A stretch of DNA of 49,423 bases, taken from contig DKGG01000001.1 of assembly GCA_002453155.1 (NCBI GenBank), forward strand, positions 2,198 to 51,620. The letters are read 5' to 3'. Source of the stretch: Bdellovibrionaceae bacterium UBA6776 (lineage in GTDB: Bacteria; Bdellovibrionota; Bdellovibrionia; Bdellovibrionales; UBA1609). The notes under the pieces are model-generated. The model saw only the letters and a list, made by a program, of their open reading frames with translations. It had not been told where the DNA came from and ran no database searches. Made by a program: the position numbers and the translations under genes. This document shows positions 7,496 to 16,161 of the stretch, piece by piece; position 1 is the stretch's first letter, and every line of letters begins with the position of its first letter.

Positions 7496-8222
7496 CTCTT
7501 AAAAAAGACCGAAAAGGTTCCTTTTGAGAAGATTTTGCCACCTCGGGGGAGCCAATCATATCCACCTGCTTGTTCCAAACAAAAACAATATTATCTGCCA
7601 GTTGAAAGGCTCTCATCATGTCATTTGTTATGATAACTGTAGAAACATTCTCTTTTTTCGAAAGATCTTTAATAAGCTTCGCAATCCGCTTGCTGGTGAT
7701 TGGGTCAAGACCTGCGGTGGGATCATCATAGAGCACAATCCGAGGTTTTAATGAAAGTGCTCGGGCAATTCCCAGGCGTTTTTGCATTCCGCCACTGATT
7801 TCGTGGGGAAAAAGTGCTTTGACATGATCCAGTTCCACCGCTTCAAGGAGTTCTGAGGCCAGTCGATGTTGCTCAGATTCGGTGAGATCTGAGATTTCTC
7901 GCATGGGGAAAAGGACATTTTCCAAAACACTCATGGAGTCGAACAGCGCATTTTTCTGAAAAAGCATTCCCATTTCGAGGAACAATTTTTTGCGTTCCTT
8001 TCGGGAGCTTTCTTCGGGGTTGATTCCATGAATCAGAACGCGCCCTTTTGTTGGAATTTGAAGCCCCGCCATGAGTTTCAACAACGTGGTTTTACCCTCG
8101 CCACTTGGGCCCAATAAAACCAGGCATTGGCCTTCTTCAAGTTGAAGATTTACATCCTCTAAAAGAGGGCTTTCACCAAAGCGCACTGTTACTTGGTCCA
8201 ACTCAATGATGGGGGATGCCAC
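7479..8222 (-). CDS. Second ABC ATPase of the Mla-type operon
   Basis: A 247-residue ABC ATPase with Walker A GPSGEGKTT, Q-loop in LFQKNALFDS, a normal-looking signature ISGGMQKR, Walker B IVLYDDPTAGLD and TNDM in place of the usual switch-His motif. The Walker B reads DDP, so the catalytic Glu is replaced by Asp, and the switch His is replaced by Asn. The start is GTG at 8222 with GAGGAG 11 nt upstream; TTG at 8252 is the alternative. It is first in the operon. Partner motifs seem complementary: this subunit has the good signature and the one after it has the good Walker B/switch His. Confidence 0.9.
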   Translation of the reverse strand: MASPIIELDQVTVRFGESPLLEDVNLQLEEGQCLVLLGPSGEGKTTLLKLMAGLQIPTKGRVLIHGINPEESSRKERKKLFLEMGMLFQKNALFDSMSVLENVLFPMREISDLTESEQHRLASELLEAVELDHVKALFPHEISGGMQKRLGIARALSLKPRIVLYDDPTAGLDPITSKRIAKLIKDLSKKENVSTVIITNDMMRAFQLADNIVFVWNKQVDMIGSPEVAKSSQKEPFRSFLRGENRA

Positions 8223-8326
8223 AGTGCAAAAGTCTCCTCGATAAGGTGTCAAACTCTGGTGATTTTATACTTGTTACAAAATTGATCTTACATTGGTTGG
8301 GTCAGTGTGCAAGTCACGGGAACTCG

Positions 8327-8355
8327 TTGCCCAATTTCATATTGGTCCTTATTAT
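8327..8355 (+). promoter_or_regulatory. Candidate promoter for mdh-sucC-sucD
   Basis: TTGCCC and TATTAT are spaced 17 bp apart, with a start expected near 8362, about 45 bp before the mdh ATG. The 183-bp gap (8223-8405) also has to hold the promoter of the divergent Mla operon. Confidence 0.55.
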
Positions 8356-8405
8356 AAGGATTCAAATTTAATTTCCGTGAAAAGTCATTTCAGAAAGGTG
8401 AAAAA

Positions 8406-9350
8406 ATGGAGCATCGAAGAAAGAAATTGTCGGTGATTGGAGCTGGTTTTGTGGGATCCACTTGTGCTCATTGGGCCGCAGCAAAGGAACTGGGAGATGT
8501 GGTCCTGGTTGATATCAATGAAGGCGCTGCAAAAGGAAAGGCCTTGGACCTTTTTGAATCTTCTCCCGTTGAAGGCTTTGATTCCAAGGTAACAGGAACT
8601 TCCAGTTATAAAGATACGGCGGGTTCGGATGTGGTTATTGTAACTGCAGGACTTCCTCGAAAACCGGGAATGAGCCGCGATGATCTTCTCGCCACCAATG
8701 CCAAAATTATGAAAGACGTCTGTGCAGGCATTAAAGAGCACTCCCCAAATGCGGTAGTGATTGTGGTTTCAAATCCTTTGGATGCAATGGCCTATGTAGC
8801 GATTAAGGAACTTGGATTTCCAAGAGAGCGCGTGATTGGAATGGCTGGAGTTTTGGACAGTGCTCGATTCCGAAGTTTTGTGGCGGAAGAGTGCAATGTC
8901 AGCGTGAAAGACATTCAAGCTTTTGTTCTTGGTGGACACGGTGACACGATGGTTCCAATGCCTCGCCACTGCTCTGTAGGTGGAGTGCCATTGATGGAAA
9001 TGCTTCCAAAAGATCGCATTGATGCGCTTGTGGATCGCACTCGAAAAGGTGGGGCCGAAATCGTAGGACTTTTGAAAACCGGATCTGCCTATTACGCTCC
9101 TTCAGCAAGTGCTGTTCAAATGGCAGAAAGCATTTTGAAAGATCAAAAGCGGATTCTTCCTTGTGCGGCTTACTTGCAAGGCGAATATGGAGTGAAAGAC
9201 CTCTATATTGGAGTGCTTTGTAAATTGGGCGGAAAAGGTTTGGAATCTGTGGTGGAGTTGGAGTTGAACGACACCGAGAAAGCAGGTTTGGATCACTCGA
9301 TTTCTGCAGTGAAAGAACTTGTTGAAGCTTTAGATAAATTGGAAATTTAA
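8406..9350 (+). CDS. mdh: Malate dehydrogenase
   Basis: It interconverts malate and oxaloacetate with NAD in the TCA cycle. The 314-residue sequence has the Rossmann motif GAGFVGS (12-18), Asp36 that selects NAD over NADP, the mobile loop with Arg85 and Arg91 (GLPRKPGMSR) that recognises malate rather than lactate, and the catalytic His178 in GGHGDTMVP. It belongs to the LDH-like (MDH3) group by length and loop. It is first in a three-gene operon, 25 bp ahead of sucC, so three TCA-cycle genes are co-transcribed. The ribosome site is AAAGGTG. Confidence 0.97.
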   Translation: MEHRRKKLSVIGAGFVGSTCAHWAAAKELGDVVLVDINEGAAKGKALDLFESSPVEGFDSKVTGTSSYKDTAGSDVVIVTAGLPRKPGMSRDDLLATNAKIMKDVCAGIKEHSPNAVVIVVSNPLDAMAYVAIKELGFPRERVIGMAGVLDSARFRSFVAEECNVSVKDIQAFVLGGHGDTMVPMPRHCSVGGVPLMEMLPKDRIDALVDRTRKGGAEIVGLLKTGSAYYAPSASAVQMAESILKDQKRILPCAAYLQGEYGVKDLYIGVLCKLGGKGLESVVELELNDTEKAGLDHSISAVKELVEALDKLEI

Positions 9351-9375
9351 GAAATCCTGAAAGGAAAAAACACCA

Positions 9376-10539
9376 ATGAACATTCATGAATATCAGGCGA
9401 AAGAAGTCTTTCGAAAATTTGGAGTGCCGACTTTAAAAGGTCAAGTGGCTCAGTCTCCTGAAGAGGCTGTTGCGGCTGCTAAAAATATCGGTGGTTCGGT
9501 TTGGGTTGTGAAAGCGCAAATCCATGCCGGTGGTCGCGGAAAAGGTGGCGGCGTTAAAGTTGCAAAGTCCATAGACGAGGTGAAGTCTTTTGCCAAAGAC
9601 ATGATAGGCATGAATTTGGTGACTCCTCAAACTGGGCCTGAAGGAAAAGAAGTCAACAAAGTCTACATTGAGCAGGGTTGCAACATTAAGCACGAATACT
9701 ATGTTGCAGCTCTAGTGGATCGAGAAACTTCTCGCGTAACCATTATGGCCAGCCGAGAGGGTGGAATGGACATTGAGGAAGTTGCAGACAAGACACCTCA
9801 CCTGATCCATAAAGTGACTATTGATCCTGCAACAGGGATGCTTCCTTTCCAAGCGCGCCAGTTGGCCTTTGCCATTGGTATGGAAGGAAAGGTGGTCAAT
9901 GCGGCTGTAAAGACTTTTCTTAAACTTTATACGGTATTTACTGAAACCGACTGCGCTCTTGCGGAAATCAATCCTTTGGTGGAGACCGCAGAAGGCGAAG
10001 TGATTCCTTTGGATGGAAAGCTCAACTTTGACAGCAATGCGCTTTATCGCCATCCAGAAATCGTAGAGTATCGAGATCTTTCGGAAGAAGATCCTGCGGA
10101 AGTGGAAGCTTCCAAGCATGATTTGGCTTTTATCAAGTTGGAAGGAAACATTGGATGTCTTGTGAATGGAGCGGGTCTTGCGATGGCCACCATGGACATC
10201 ATCAAATTGTCCGGTGGTGAACCGGCCAATTTTTTGGATGTGGGCGGTGGAGCCAACAAAGAAAAGGTGACAGCAGCTTTCAAATTGATTTTGAAAGATG
10301 CCAACGTAAAGGGGATCTTAGTAAACATTTTCGGTGGAATCATGAAATGTGACATCATCGCCGAAGGTGTTATTGCAGCGACAAAAGAATTGGGTTTGGA
10401 AGTTCCTCTCGTTGTGCGATTGCAAGGAACCAACGTGGATCTTGGAAAGAAATTGTTGAGTGAAAGTGGACTAAATATCATCCCAGCGGATGATCTTTCT
10501 TCTGCAGCAGAAGCCATTGTTAAAGCGGTGAAAGGATAA
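9376..10539 (+). CDS. sucC: Succinyl-CoA synthetase beta subunit (ADP/GDP-forming)
   Basis: The 387-residue protein is full length. It begins with the family signature MNIHEYQAKEVFRKFGVP, has an ATP-grasp domain in the first ~235 residues (VKAQIHAGGRGKGGGVK) and ends in the ligase domain with GANKEKVTAAFKLIL and NIFGGIMKCDIIAEGV. It binds nucleotide and succinate and works with the alpha subunit encoded 3 bp downstream. AGGA lies close upstream of the ATG. Confidence 0.98.
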   Translation: MNIHEYQAKEVFRKFGVPTLKGQVAQSPEEAVAAAKNIGGSVWVVKAQIHAGGRGKGGGVKVAKSIDEVKSFAKDMIGMNLVTPQTGPEGKEVNKVYIEQGCNIKHEYYVAALVDRETSRVTIMASREGGMDIEEVADKTPHLIHKVTIDPATGMLPFQARQLAFAIGMEGKVVNAAVKTFLKLYTVFTETDCALAEINPLVETAEGEVIPLDGKLNFDSNALYRHPEIVEYRDLSEEDPAEVEASKHDLAFIKLEGNIGCLVNGAGLAMATMDIIKLSGGEPANFLDVGGGANKEKVTAAFKLILKDANVKGILVNIFGGIMKCDIIAEGVIAATKELGLEVPLVVRLQGTNVDLGKKLLSESGLNIIPADDLSSAAEAIVKAVKG

Positions 10540-10542
10540 GCC

Positions 10543-11409
10543 ATGTCTATTTTAATTGATAAAAACACCAAAGTACTTTGTCAGGGTTTTACTGGAGCTC
10601 AAGGAACGTTTCATTCTCAACAAGCCATTGAATATGGAACAAAAATGGTCGGAGGAGTGACTCCTGGAAAAGGTGGAACCAAACATTTGGATCTTCCTGT
10701 ATTTGATACCGTTAAAGACGCTGTGGAAAAGACGGGAGCCGATGCTTCTGTGATTTATGTTCCGCCTCCGTTTGCAGCAGATGCCATCATGGAAGCCGTA
10801 GACGCTGAGATTCCATTGGTTGTATGTATCACCGAAGGAATTCCTGTTTTAGATATGATCAAAGTCAGAAGGTTCATGGAAGGAAAGAACACGCGTTTGA
10901 TTGGGCCAAACTGTCCTGGTGTTATCACTCCGGGGGAATGCAAAATTGGAATTATGCCTGGACACATTCATAAGCCAGGAAAGATCGGAGTTCTTTCTCG
11001 ATCAGGAACTTTAACCTATGAGGCGGTCTTTCAGTTAACTCAAGCGGGCTTGGGACAAAGCACCTGCGTGGGAATTGGTGGAGATCCTGTCAATGGAACC
11101 AACTTTATTGATGTGCTTGAAATGTACAACAAAGATCCAAATACAGAAGCAGTCATTATGATTGGTGAAATTGGCGGAAGTGCCGAAGAAGATGCTGCTG
11201 AATACATCAAGCGTGAATTCAAGAAACCAGTGACCTGCTTTATTGCTGGAGCAACGGCTCCCAAAGGAAAGCGCATGGGTCACGCAGGGGCGATTATCAG
11301 TGGTGGCAAAGGAACTGCAGAAGCAAAATTTGAAGCTTTGCAAAGTGCAGGATGCTCCATCGCACGAAGTCCTGCAGATTTAGGAAAAACTTTGGCAGCA
11401 AGCCTGTAG
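10543..11409 (+). CDS. sucD: Succinyl-CoA synthetase alpha subunit
   Basis: The 288-residue subunit binds CoA and carries the phosphohistidine. Seen are the CoA-binding Rossmann start (CQGFTGAQGTFHSQQAI), the GGVTPGKGG loop, GPNCPGVITP and the active-site His247 in RMGHAGAIISGGKGTA. It starts 3 bp after sucC and closes the operon. A hairpin terminator follows about 40 bp after the stop. Confidence 0.98.
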   Translation: MSILIDKNTKVLCQGFTGAQGTFHSQQAIEYGTKMVGGVTPGKGGTKHLDLPVFDTVKDAVEKTGADASVIYVPPPFAADAIMEAVDAEIPLVVCITEGIPVLDMIKVRRFMEGKNTRLIGPNCPGVITPGECKIGIMPGHIHKPGKIGVLSRSGTLTYEAVFQLTQAGLGQSTCVGIGGDPVNGTNFIDVLEMYNKDPNTEAVIMIGEIGGSAEEDAAEYIKREFKKPVTCFIAGATAPKGKRMGHAGAIISGGKGTAEAKFEALQSAGCSIARSPADLGKTLAASL

Positions 11410-11429
11410 TTTTTGGTCGTAAGATCGAA

Positions 11430-13394
11430 TTAAGATTTAGGAATATTTTGAGAAGGCGCCAACGAGGCGCCTTCTTTTTCAGTCTCTTCTAGTCTTGAGA
11501 GAAGAGGTTTGATTCGAGTTTCAAATTGATATTTCAAAAAATAATATGGCTTACAAAGCTTCAGAATTTTGTCCAGAAGGTGATGGCCGTAAAAACTCCT
11601 TAGGCCCCAATAGACTTTAAATAAAAGCCATTTTGAATGATGTGCAACCATCCATCTCAGATGATCAGCTTGTCTAAAGGGTCTTTGTAGAACATAGAAA
11701 AGTCTCCAATTTGAAGGGTTCATGCGCCAAAAATTCCTCTTAAAAAAGTGGAATGTTCGATGAGCCCCGGTTCGATACCATATGGTGCGGTGATTGAGTC
11801 GCCATAGGTTGCTCTTTACGAGATGGAAGGAGGCATGAGCGCCAGAGGATTTCCAGAGCCAGAATTTAAGAGCATTGAGTCGCCATAGGTTGCTCTTTAC
11901 GAGATGGAAGGAGGCATGAGCGCCAGAGGATTTCCAGAGCCAGAATTTAAGGGCATTAAGTCGCCATAGGTTGCTCTTTACGAGATGGTAAGAGCTGTGA
12001 ACTCCACATTTATAAATAAGAAAGTCCTTTGCTCCATTGATGTGAACGCGCGATCGATTGACCACATATTTTAGAAAATTGAAGAATCGGTAAAGGGTCC
12101 ATTTTAAATGATGGAAGATCAACCACTTCAAGTGGCGAACTCTCCAGGAATGGGCTTTTAATTTGCAAAATATTTTGCTTGCGCCCGACAATTCAAAGAA
12201 CCCCTTTAAGGATTCTGAGAGCAGGCTTAAATTTTTATTTGGCCGATTCCCATATTTTTCTGGACTAAATCGAATGTCCCATTGGTATTTCAAAAAGTAA
12301 TAGGATTTAAGGAGCGGCTGAATTTTAGGTAATATCTTGTGGCCATAAAGCATCTTTAAGCGAAAATAAGAGTTGATAAAAAACCATTTCAAATGATGGA
12401 AGATCAACCATTTCAAGTGTCGAACTCTCCAAAAATTGGATTTTATCTTGTGAAAGTGCTTATGAGCACCAGATTGATTCCATAAAAAATAATAAATAGA
12501 ATGCAATAAATTATGTAGACCTGATCGATGCCAAAAAGTTGAGATAAAAGGATTCAAAAAAACCACACGGAAAAACGTAAACACTGCATCCCAAAATTTT
12601 GGTGTTTCGAAGCCGTATCTTTGACCCATATTGAATCCCAAATTAAAACACACATCAAAAATTTTACTTGGAGGCTTGGTGTATCCTTGAGAAGGCAATA
12701 TAGATTTGTGTTGAAAGAGTCCTTTTGTTCGACCTTGCAAATAAGCCTTCTTTATAAAGCTAAAAAATGTTTCATCGACATGGTGGGAAATTTTGATGCG
12801 TTCGGCTCGTAAAACTTGACTGGCTTTCATCTTCCGAATCAATTCTGTTTCGCTTCCACCGAACCTTATGCTTTCATTGAAGCGAATCCAAATCGAAGGG
12901 TCAGATTTCATGGATAAGTTTCCGCCGACAAAAGGATTAGATTCCGCGGCAGAGTTTAGCCAACTCATTTGTACATTTGAGTAGACTTTTCCCCAGTAAG
13001 ATGAGGGTAAATTTTCATAAGACCCACCAATGATCAAAACTTTTGGATGCAAAATGTGCAATTCTAAGTGTCTAAGAAAGAAATCGGACGTGGTAACTTC
13101 GCAATCGTCATCAATGAAGAACACGACTTCACCTGAAGAATGATTTAGGCCCAAATTCCTTTTTGAATTGACGCCGATGTCTTTGGAGCGAAGAAACTTT
13201 AGAGTGAAAGGGTGGGCTTCCTTTAGGAAATCTTGATGGGCCGTCCGAGCATCTCCTACCACAAAAACTTCACAAGGCAGCAAACTGGAACACAGACTCC
13301 AACTTATTGAATCCAGGAGCTTTTTAAGTCCCGGATGACTTTTGCAGGTAGGTATTACGATGCTGATTGACGTCACAAATTCTTTTACCGACAT
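11430..13394 (-). CDS. Family 2 glycosyltransferase with long aromatic/His repeat tail
   Basis: Residues 1-270 are a GT2 (GT-A fold) domain: SIVIPTCKS at 11-19, the metal-binding FFIDDDCEV at 93-100, and an acceptor-loop region with GGSETELIRKM. Residues from about 300 to 620 are unlike any glycosyltransferase I know. They hold at least six copies of a module of the form SGAHxxFHxxKSNxWRxx, and three copies of a second module HLKWLIFHHLKW, the last diverged, two of them followed by YGH...KPYYFLKYQ-type sequence. The tail is rich in Trp, Phe, His, Lys and Arg. Two neighbouring copies are nearly identical at DNA level. The start is set at 13394; an earlier in-frame start at 13457 would overlap the divergent gene. 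The role of the tail is unknown; membrane or polymer binding is a guess. Confidence 0.82.
   Translation of the reverse strand: MSVKEFVTSISIVIPTCKSHPGLKKLLDSISWSLCSSLLPCEVFVVGDARTAHQDFLKEAHPFTLKFLRSKDIGVNSKRNLGLNHSSGEVVFFIDDDCEVTTSDFFLRHLELHILHPKVLIIGGSYENLPSSYWGKVYSNVQMSWLNSAAESNPFVGGNLSMKSDPSIWIRFNESIRFGGSETELIRKMKASQVLRAERIKISHHVDETFFSFIKKAYLQGRTKGLFQHKSILPSQGYTKPPSKIFDVCFNLGFNMGQRYGFETPKFWDAVFTFFRVVFLNPFISTFWHRSGLHNLLHSIYYFLWNQSGAHKHFHKIKSNFWRVRHLKWLIFHHLKWFFINSYFRLKMLYGHKILPKIQPLLKSYYFLKYQWDIRFSPEKYGNRPNKNLSLLSESLKGFFELSGASKIFCKLKAHSWRVRHLKWLIFHHLKWTLYRFFNFLKYVVNRSRVHINGAKDFLIYKCGVHSSYHLVKSNLWRLNALKFWLWKSSGAHASFHLVKSNLWRLNALKFWLWKSSGAHASFHLVKSNLWRLNHRTIWYRTGAHRTFHFFKRNFWRMNPSNWRLFYVLQRPFRQADHLRWMVAHHSKWLLFKVYWGLRSFYGHHLLDKILKLCKPYYFLKYQFETRIKPLLSRLEETEKEGASLAPSQNIPKS
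11451..11479 (+). terminator. Rho-independent terminator of mdh-sucC-sucD
   Basis: A perfect 10-bp stem (AGAAGGCGCC / GGCGCCTTCT) with a 5-nt loop is followed by a T run. It lies within the last codons of the convergent glycosyltransferase gene, so the same DNA encodes that protein's C-terminus. Confidence 0.88.
11796..11988 (-). repeat. 81-bp tandem repeat, two full copies plus a 31-bp partial
   Basis: Copy 1 spans 11796-11876, copy 2 spans 11877-11957 and a partial copy spans 11958-11988. Differences are single bases (AGAGCATT versus AGGGCATT; GAGTC versus AAGTC). Each copy encodes 27 residues in frame within the repeat tail of the glycosyltransferase. The near identity indicates a recent duplication. 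Confidence 0.95.
12101..12431 (-). repeat. Dispersed 46-bp repeat (12101-12146 and 12386-12431)
   Basis: The two 46-bp segments differ at three positions and both encode WRVRHLKWLIFHHLKW of the glycosyltransferase tail, about 285 bp apart. This is a second, older repeat family within the same gene, separate from the 81-bp units. Confidence 0.85.
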
Positions 13395-13434
13395 CTTATA
13401 GATCTGTAAAGATCCTATCCTCCAACGGGGATTT

Positions 13435-14988
13435 GTGATAGCTGAGCTCATGGACAAGAGGCAACCTGTCGAGGCCGTTCGACGCCAAGTTTATTCTAGT
13501 TACGAGGAGTGTCGTGAAACCTGCGATTTTTGTTGTGGACTTGGCCTCCTGAGAAAAGGACCTCTTCAGCCAGAGACAGCGCCTATACAATCCTGCAGCT
13601 TTTGGAGCATGAATGCATTTGAGACCCCAATTTACGAAGGCAGTGAAAATCTGAAAGAGTATTTTGTCCCTCAAAAATATTTACAGGGGGGGGCATTTTT
13701 AAGCCGGCTAAGGCAAGGTTCTTTCCAATGTAAAAGTTTAAATCTTCTCATAGATTCAGAAAATTTCGATTTAGAAATTTTCGATCATATGAGGAGTGAA
13801 ATTTTCTCTGAAGTTTGGGTGGTTCTCAAGAGAAATCAAAATCTAGAAAAATTATTGCGCCAAATTGGTCGATCGAGAGAGCGTTTTAAAAACGTCTATT
13901 TTTATAGTCCCGAATATTCCATTGACCCCCACAAGTTTTTGACAACAACGGAAGTATTTAAAAAATTAGAATCTCTGAAAGATCTCTTTCCGGATCTTCA
14001 AATCAAAACCCCGCCAGGGGTGGACGTCTTTAATCCGAAAGTGAATCCACAAGATTTAAGGCTTTCACATAGTGTCTTATTTGAAAAATTTAGACCTCAT
14101 GAAAAAAGAGCTTCTATTGTAATTCCATGTCGAGACAATCCTTCTTATGTATTGAGGGTGCTTGAAGGATTAGAGGAGCAGGATTGTAAATTTTCGACTT
14201 TCGAAGTCATCGTGGTGGATGATGGGAGTGAGACGGGGAATTCAACAAAACTCAATAATGAATTGAAAAGTAGGTCTTTTGATTTTGATATACGACTGAT
14301 TCGCTATCATTCAACGTCCGGGGAGGAGGGGGTTCATTCCTTGAATTTTAGAGCGGGTCTGGCTCGAAATTTAGGGTCCATGTATGCCAGAGGAAGTATT
14401 CTTGGATTTCTAGATTCAGACATTTTAGTTCCCCCCAATTATATTTCTCACCTTATTGAGATGCATGACTCCTATGATGTGGTTCAATTTCAAAGACTCT
14501 ATCTGACCCAAAAATCTACGGAAAGAATTCACCACTATCGAGATGTAGATGTTGAGAGAGATATATTTCACCCTGAGGGGCAGTATTGGAAGAAATTCTT
14601 TGACGATCCTCGACCATGGCAAGAAATGGAGTGTTTCTGGAAATATGTTTGCACCTATGGGCTCTCCATACGAACCAAACTATTTCGTGAATTGGGTGGG
14701 TTCCGAAGTAATTTCTCAACATACGGTTTTGAGGATACAGACTTGGGGTATAGACTCAGTCAAAAAGGAGCGAAATTTTTGAAATCTGACCTTTCGGCAT
14801 TTCATTTGTGGCATCCAACTCACGGTCAGAAAGGGCGAAATTCAGAGGTTTCTCGAATAAAAATGCTGGAAACTACGGGTCGACTTTTTTTCAGGAACAA
14901 TTTGAGCCTGGAAGCCTACCGAGAGCTTAGTGCTTTGATCGGGCAGGCGAGGTACATTAGAGAGCGCCTTGGCTTGCCTTGCCCATGA
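13435..14988 (+). CDS. Glycosyltransferase family 2 with extra N-terminal domain
   Basis: A 517-residue protein. Residues about 228-480 are a GT2 domain: RASIVIPCRDNPSY, VIVVDDGSETGN, the DxD motif LDSDILVP, and near the end GGFRSNFSTYGFEDTDLGYRL, the acceptor/galactosyltransferase C-terminal signature shared with chondroitin-synthase and GalNAc-transferase types. Residues 1-225 are a separate domain with a Cys cluster (CRETCDFCCG near 22-31) that suggests metal binding or a degenerate iron-sulfur site. GTG at 13435 is used as the start; ATG at 13450 is equally possible, as neither has a strong ribosome site. First gene of the plus-strand island operon, divergent from the repeat-tailed glycosyltransferase with only about 40 bp between them. 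Confidence 0.83.
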   Translation: MIAELMDKRQPVEAVRRQVYSSYEECRETCDFCCGLGLLRKGPLQPETAPIQSCSFWSMNAFETPIYEGSENLKEYFVPQKYLQGGAFLSRLRQGSFQCKSLNLLIDSENFDLEIFDHMRSEIFSEVWVVLKRNQNLEKLLRQIGRSRERFKNVYFYSPEYSIDPHKFLTTTEVFKKLESLKDLFPDLQIKTPPGVDVFNPKVNPQDLRLSHSVLFEKFRPHEKRASIVIPCRDNPSYVLRVLEGLEEQDCKFSTFEVIVVDDGSETGNSTKLNNELKSRSFDFDIRLIRYHSTSGEEGVHSLNFRAGLARNLGSMYARGSILGFLDSDILVPPNYISHLIEMHDSYDVVQFQRLYLTQKSTERIHHYRDVDVERDIFHPEGQYWKKFFDDPRPWQEMECFWKYVCTYGLSIRTKLFRELGGFRSNFSTYGFEDTDLGYRLSQKGAKFLKSDLSAFHLWHPTHGQKGRNSEVSRIKMLETTGRLFFRNNLSLEAYRELSALIGQARYIRERLGLPCP

Positions 14989-15071
14989 CGTTTTGGGGCA
15001 AAAGCTCATGCGGCGCGTTTTCCCTCCGACATCCTAGACAAGTTCCAACATTTCACTAATGCTCTCCAGCT

Positions 15072-16154
15072 ATGTACCAGTTTGAAAAGATCAACTCTGT
15101 ACATATTGAAATCACCTCCAAGTGCAATGCGGCCTGCCCGATGTGCTTGAGAAATGTAAAGGGTGGTAGGGTTAATCCTTATCTTCCAATCACAAGTCTG
15201 ACCACTCAAGATATTCAATACATCTTCGATGCTGACCTTATCCATCAATTAAAGCGCATTCATTTTATTGGAAATTATGGAGATCCTATTTTAGCCCCAG
15301 ATCTATTGGAGACGATTCAATACTTTAGATCTATCAATCCGTACATGCGCGTGCACATTCATACGAATGGCGGTGTTCGAGCGACTGAATGGTGGGAGCG
15401 ATTGGCTCGGATAGCGACAAGAGTGGTGTTTGGGATTGATGGTTTAGAAGACACCAATCACATTTATCGAAGAGGTGTGAATTGGAAGATGCTAATGAGA
15501 AATGTTGAAAGTTTTATTCAGGCGGGAGGGCATGCCGAATGGATGTTTATTGTTTTCAAACACAATGAACATCAGATTGAAGAGGCTAGGGACCTTGCAT
15601 CTCGAATGGGATTTAAAAAATTCAGCACAAAAAAAACAGGACGATTTTTTAGCAATATGTTGATTAAGGGAAAAGATGTTCAAGAGGTGTGGGATGCGGA
15701 GGGAAACCTTGAATATTATTTAGAGAAACCTACTCATGAAACGAATGTAAATTCGGCGCTTAAGAATGAAATCAATATAAATCGAGAGTTTGGAAATTTG
15801 GAAGAGTACCTCACTCAAACTGAAATTGATTGTAAGGTTTTGAAAGAAACGAGTTTTTACCTGAGCGCAGAAGGGCTGGTATTTCCTTGTTGTTGGACGG
15901 CGGGCATGCTTTATCCTTGGAATTTCGAGGAGAACTCGTCGCAGATTTGGGATTTCCTGCGCAAACTTCCTGAAGGAAAAAATTCTATCAATGCACGAAA
16001 ATATCCTTTGCGCCAAATATTGAAGGGCCCATTCTTTGAGGAACACATTCCTCGCGCGTGGGAAAGGGGAGCTTTGGATAAGGAGCGACTATTTATTTGC
16101 AGCAAAACTTGTGGAAAAAAGTTCAATCCCTATGAAGATCAGTTTAAAGGGTAA
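15072..16154 (+). CDS. Radical SAM enzyme with SPASM-like C-terminal domain
   Basis: A 360-residue radical SAM protein. The [4Fe-4S] site is Cys18, Cys22 and Cys25 in SKCNAACPMC, and IHFIGNYGDPIL and IHTNGG are the SAM-binding strands. The C-terminal part has CKVL...GLVFPCCW and a final CSKTCGKKF, a cysteine pattern typical of SPASM/twitch auxiliary cluster domains found in peptide-modifying enzymes, as well as in enzymes acting on small molecules. It lies 83 bp after the glycosyltransferase and 7 bp before an unknown gene. The substrate is not known. Similar enzymes occur in surface-polysaccharide islands and in RiPP clusters. Confidence 0.88.
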   Translation: MYQFEKINSVHIEITSKCNAACPMCLRNVKGGRVNPYLPITSLTTQDIQYIFDADLIHQLKRIHFIGNYGDPILAPDLLETIQYFRSINPYMRVHIHTNGGVRATEWWERLARIATRVVFGIDGLEDTNHIYRRGVNWKMLMRNVESFIQAGGHAEWMFIVFKHNEHQIEEARDLASRMGFKKFSTKKTGRFFSNMLIKGKDVQEVWDAEGNLEYYLEKPTHETNVNSALKNEININREFGNLEEYLTQTEIDCKVLKETSFYLSAEGLVFPCCWTAGMLYPWNFEENSSQIWDFLRKLPEGKNSINARKYPLRQILKGPFFEEHIPRAWERGALDKERLFICSKTCGKKFNPYEDQFKG

Positions 16155-16161
16155 AAGTTGA

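Noticed and set aside
11796..11988. Tandem repeats considered as a CRISPR array
   Set aside because: The 81-bp units are contiguous without unique spacers and lie in frame inside a coding sequence.
11430..13394. Repeat tail considered as a multi-core RiPP precursor for the radical SAM enzymes
   Set aside because: It is attached to a full glycosyltransferase domain, is on the opposite strand, and has no leader or cleavage motifs. The idea was not kept as a claim.
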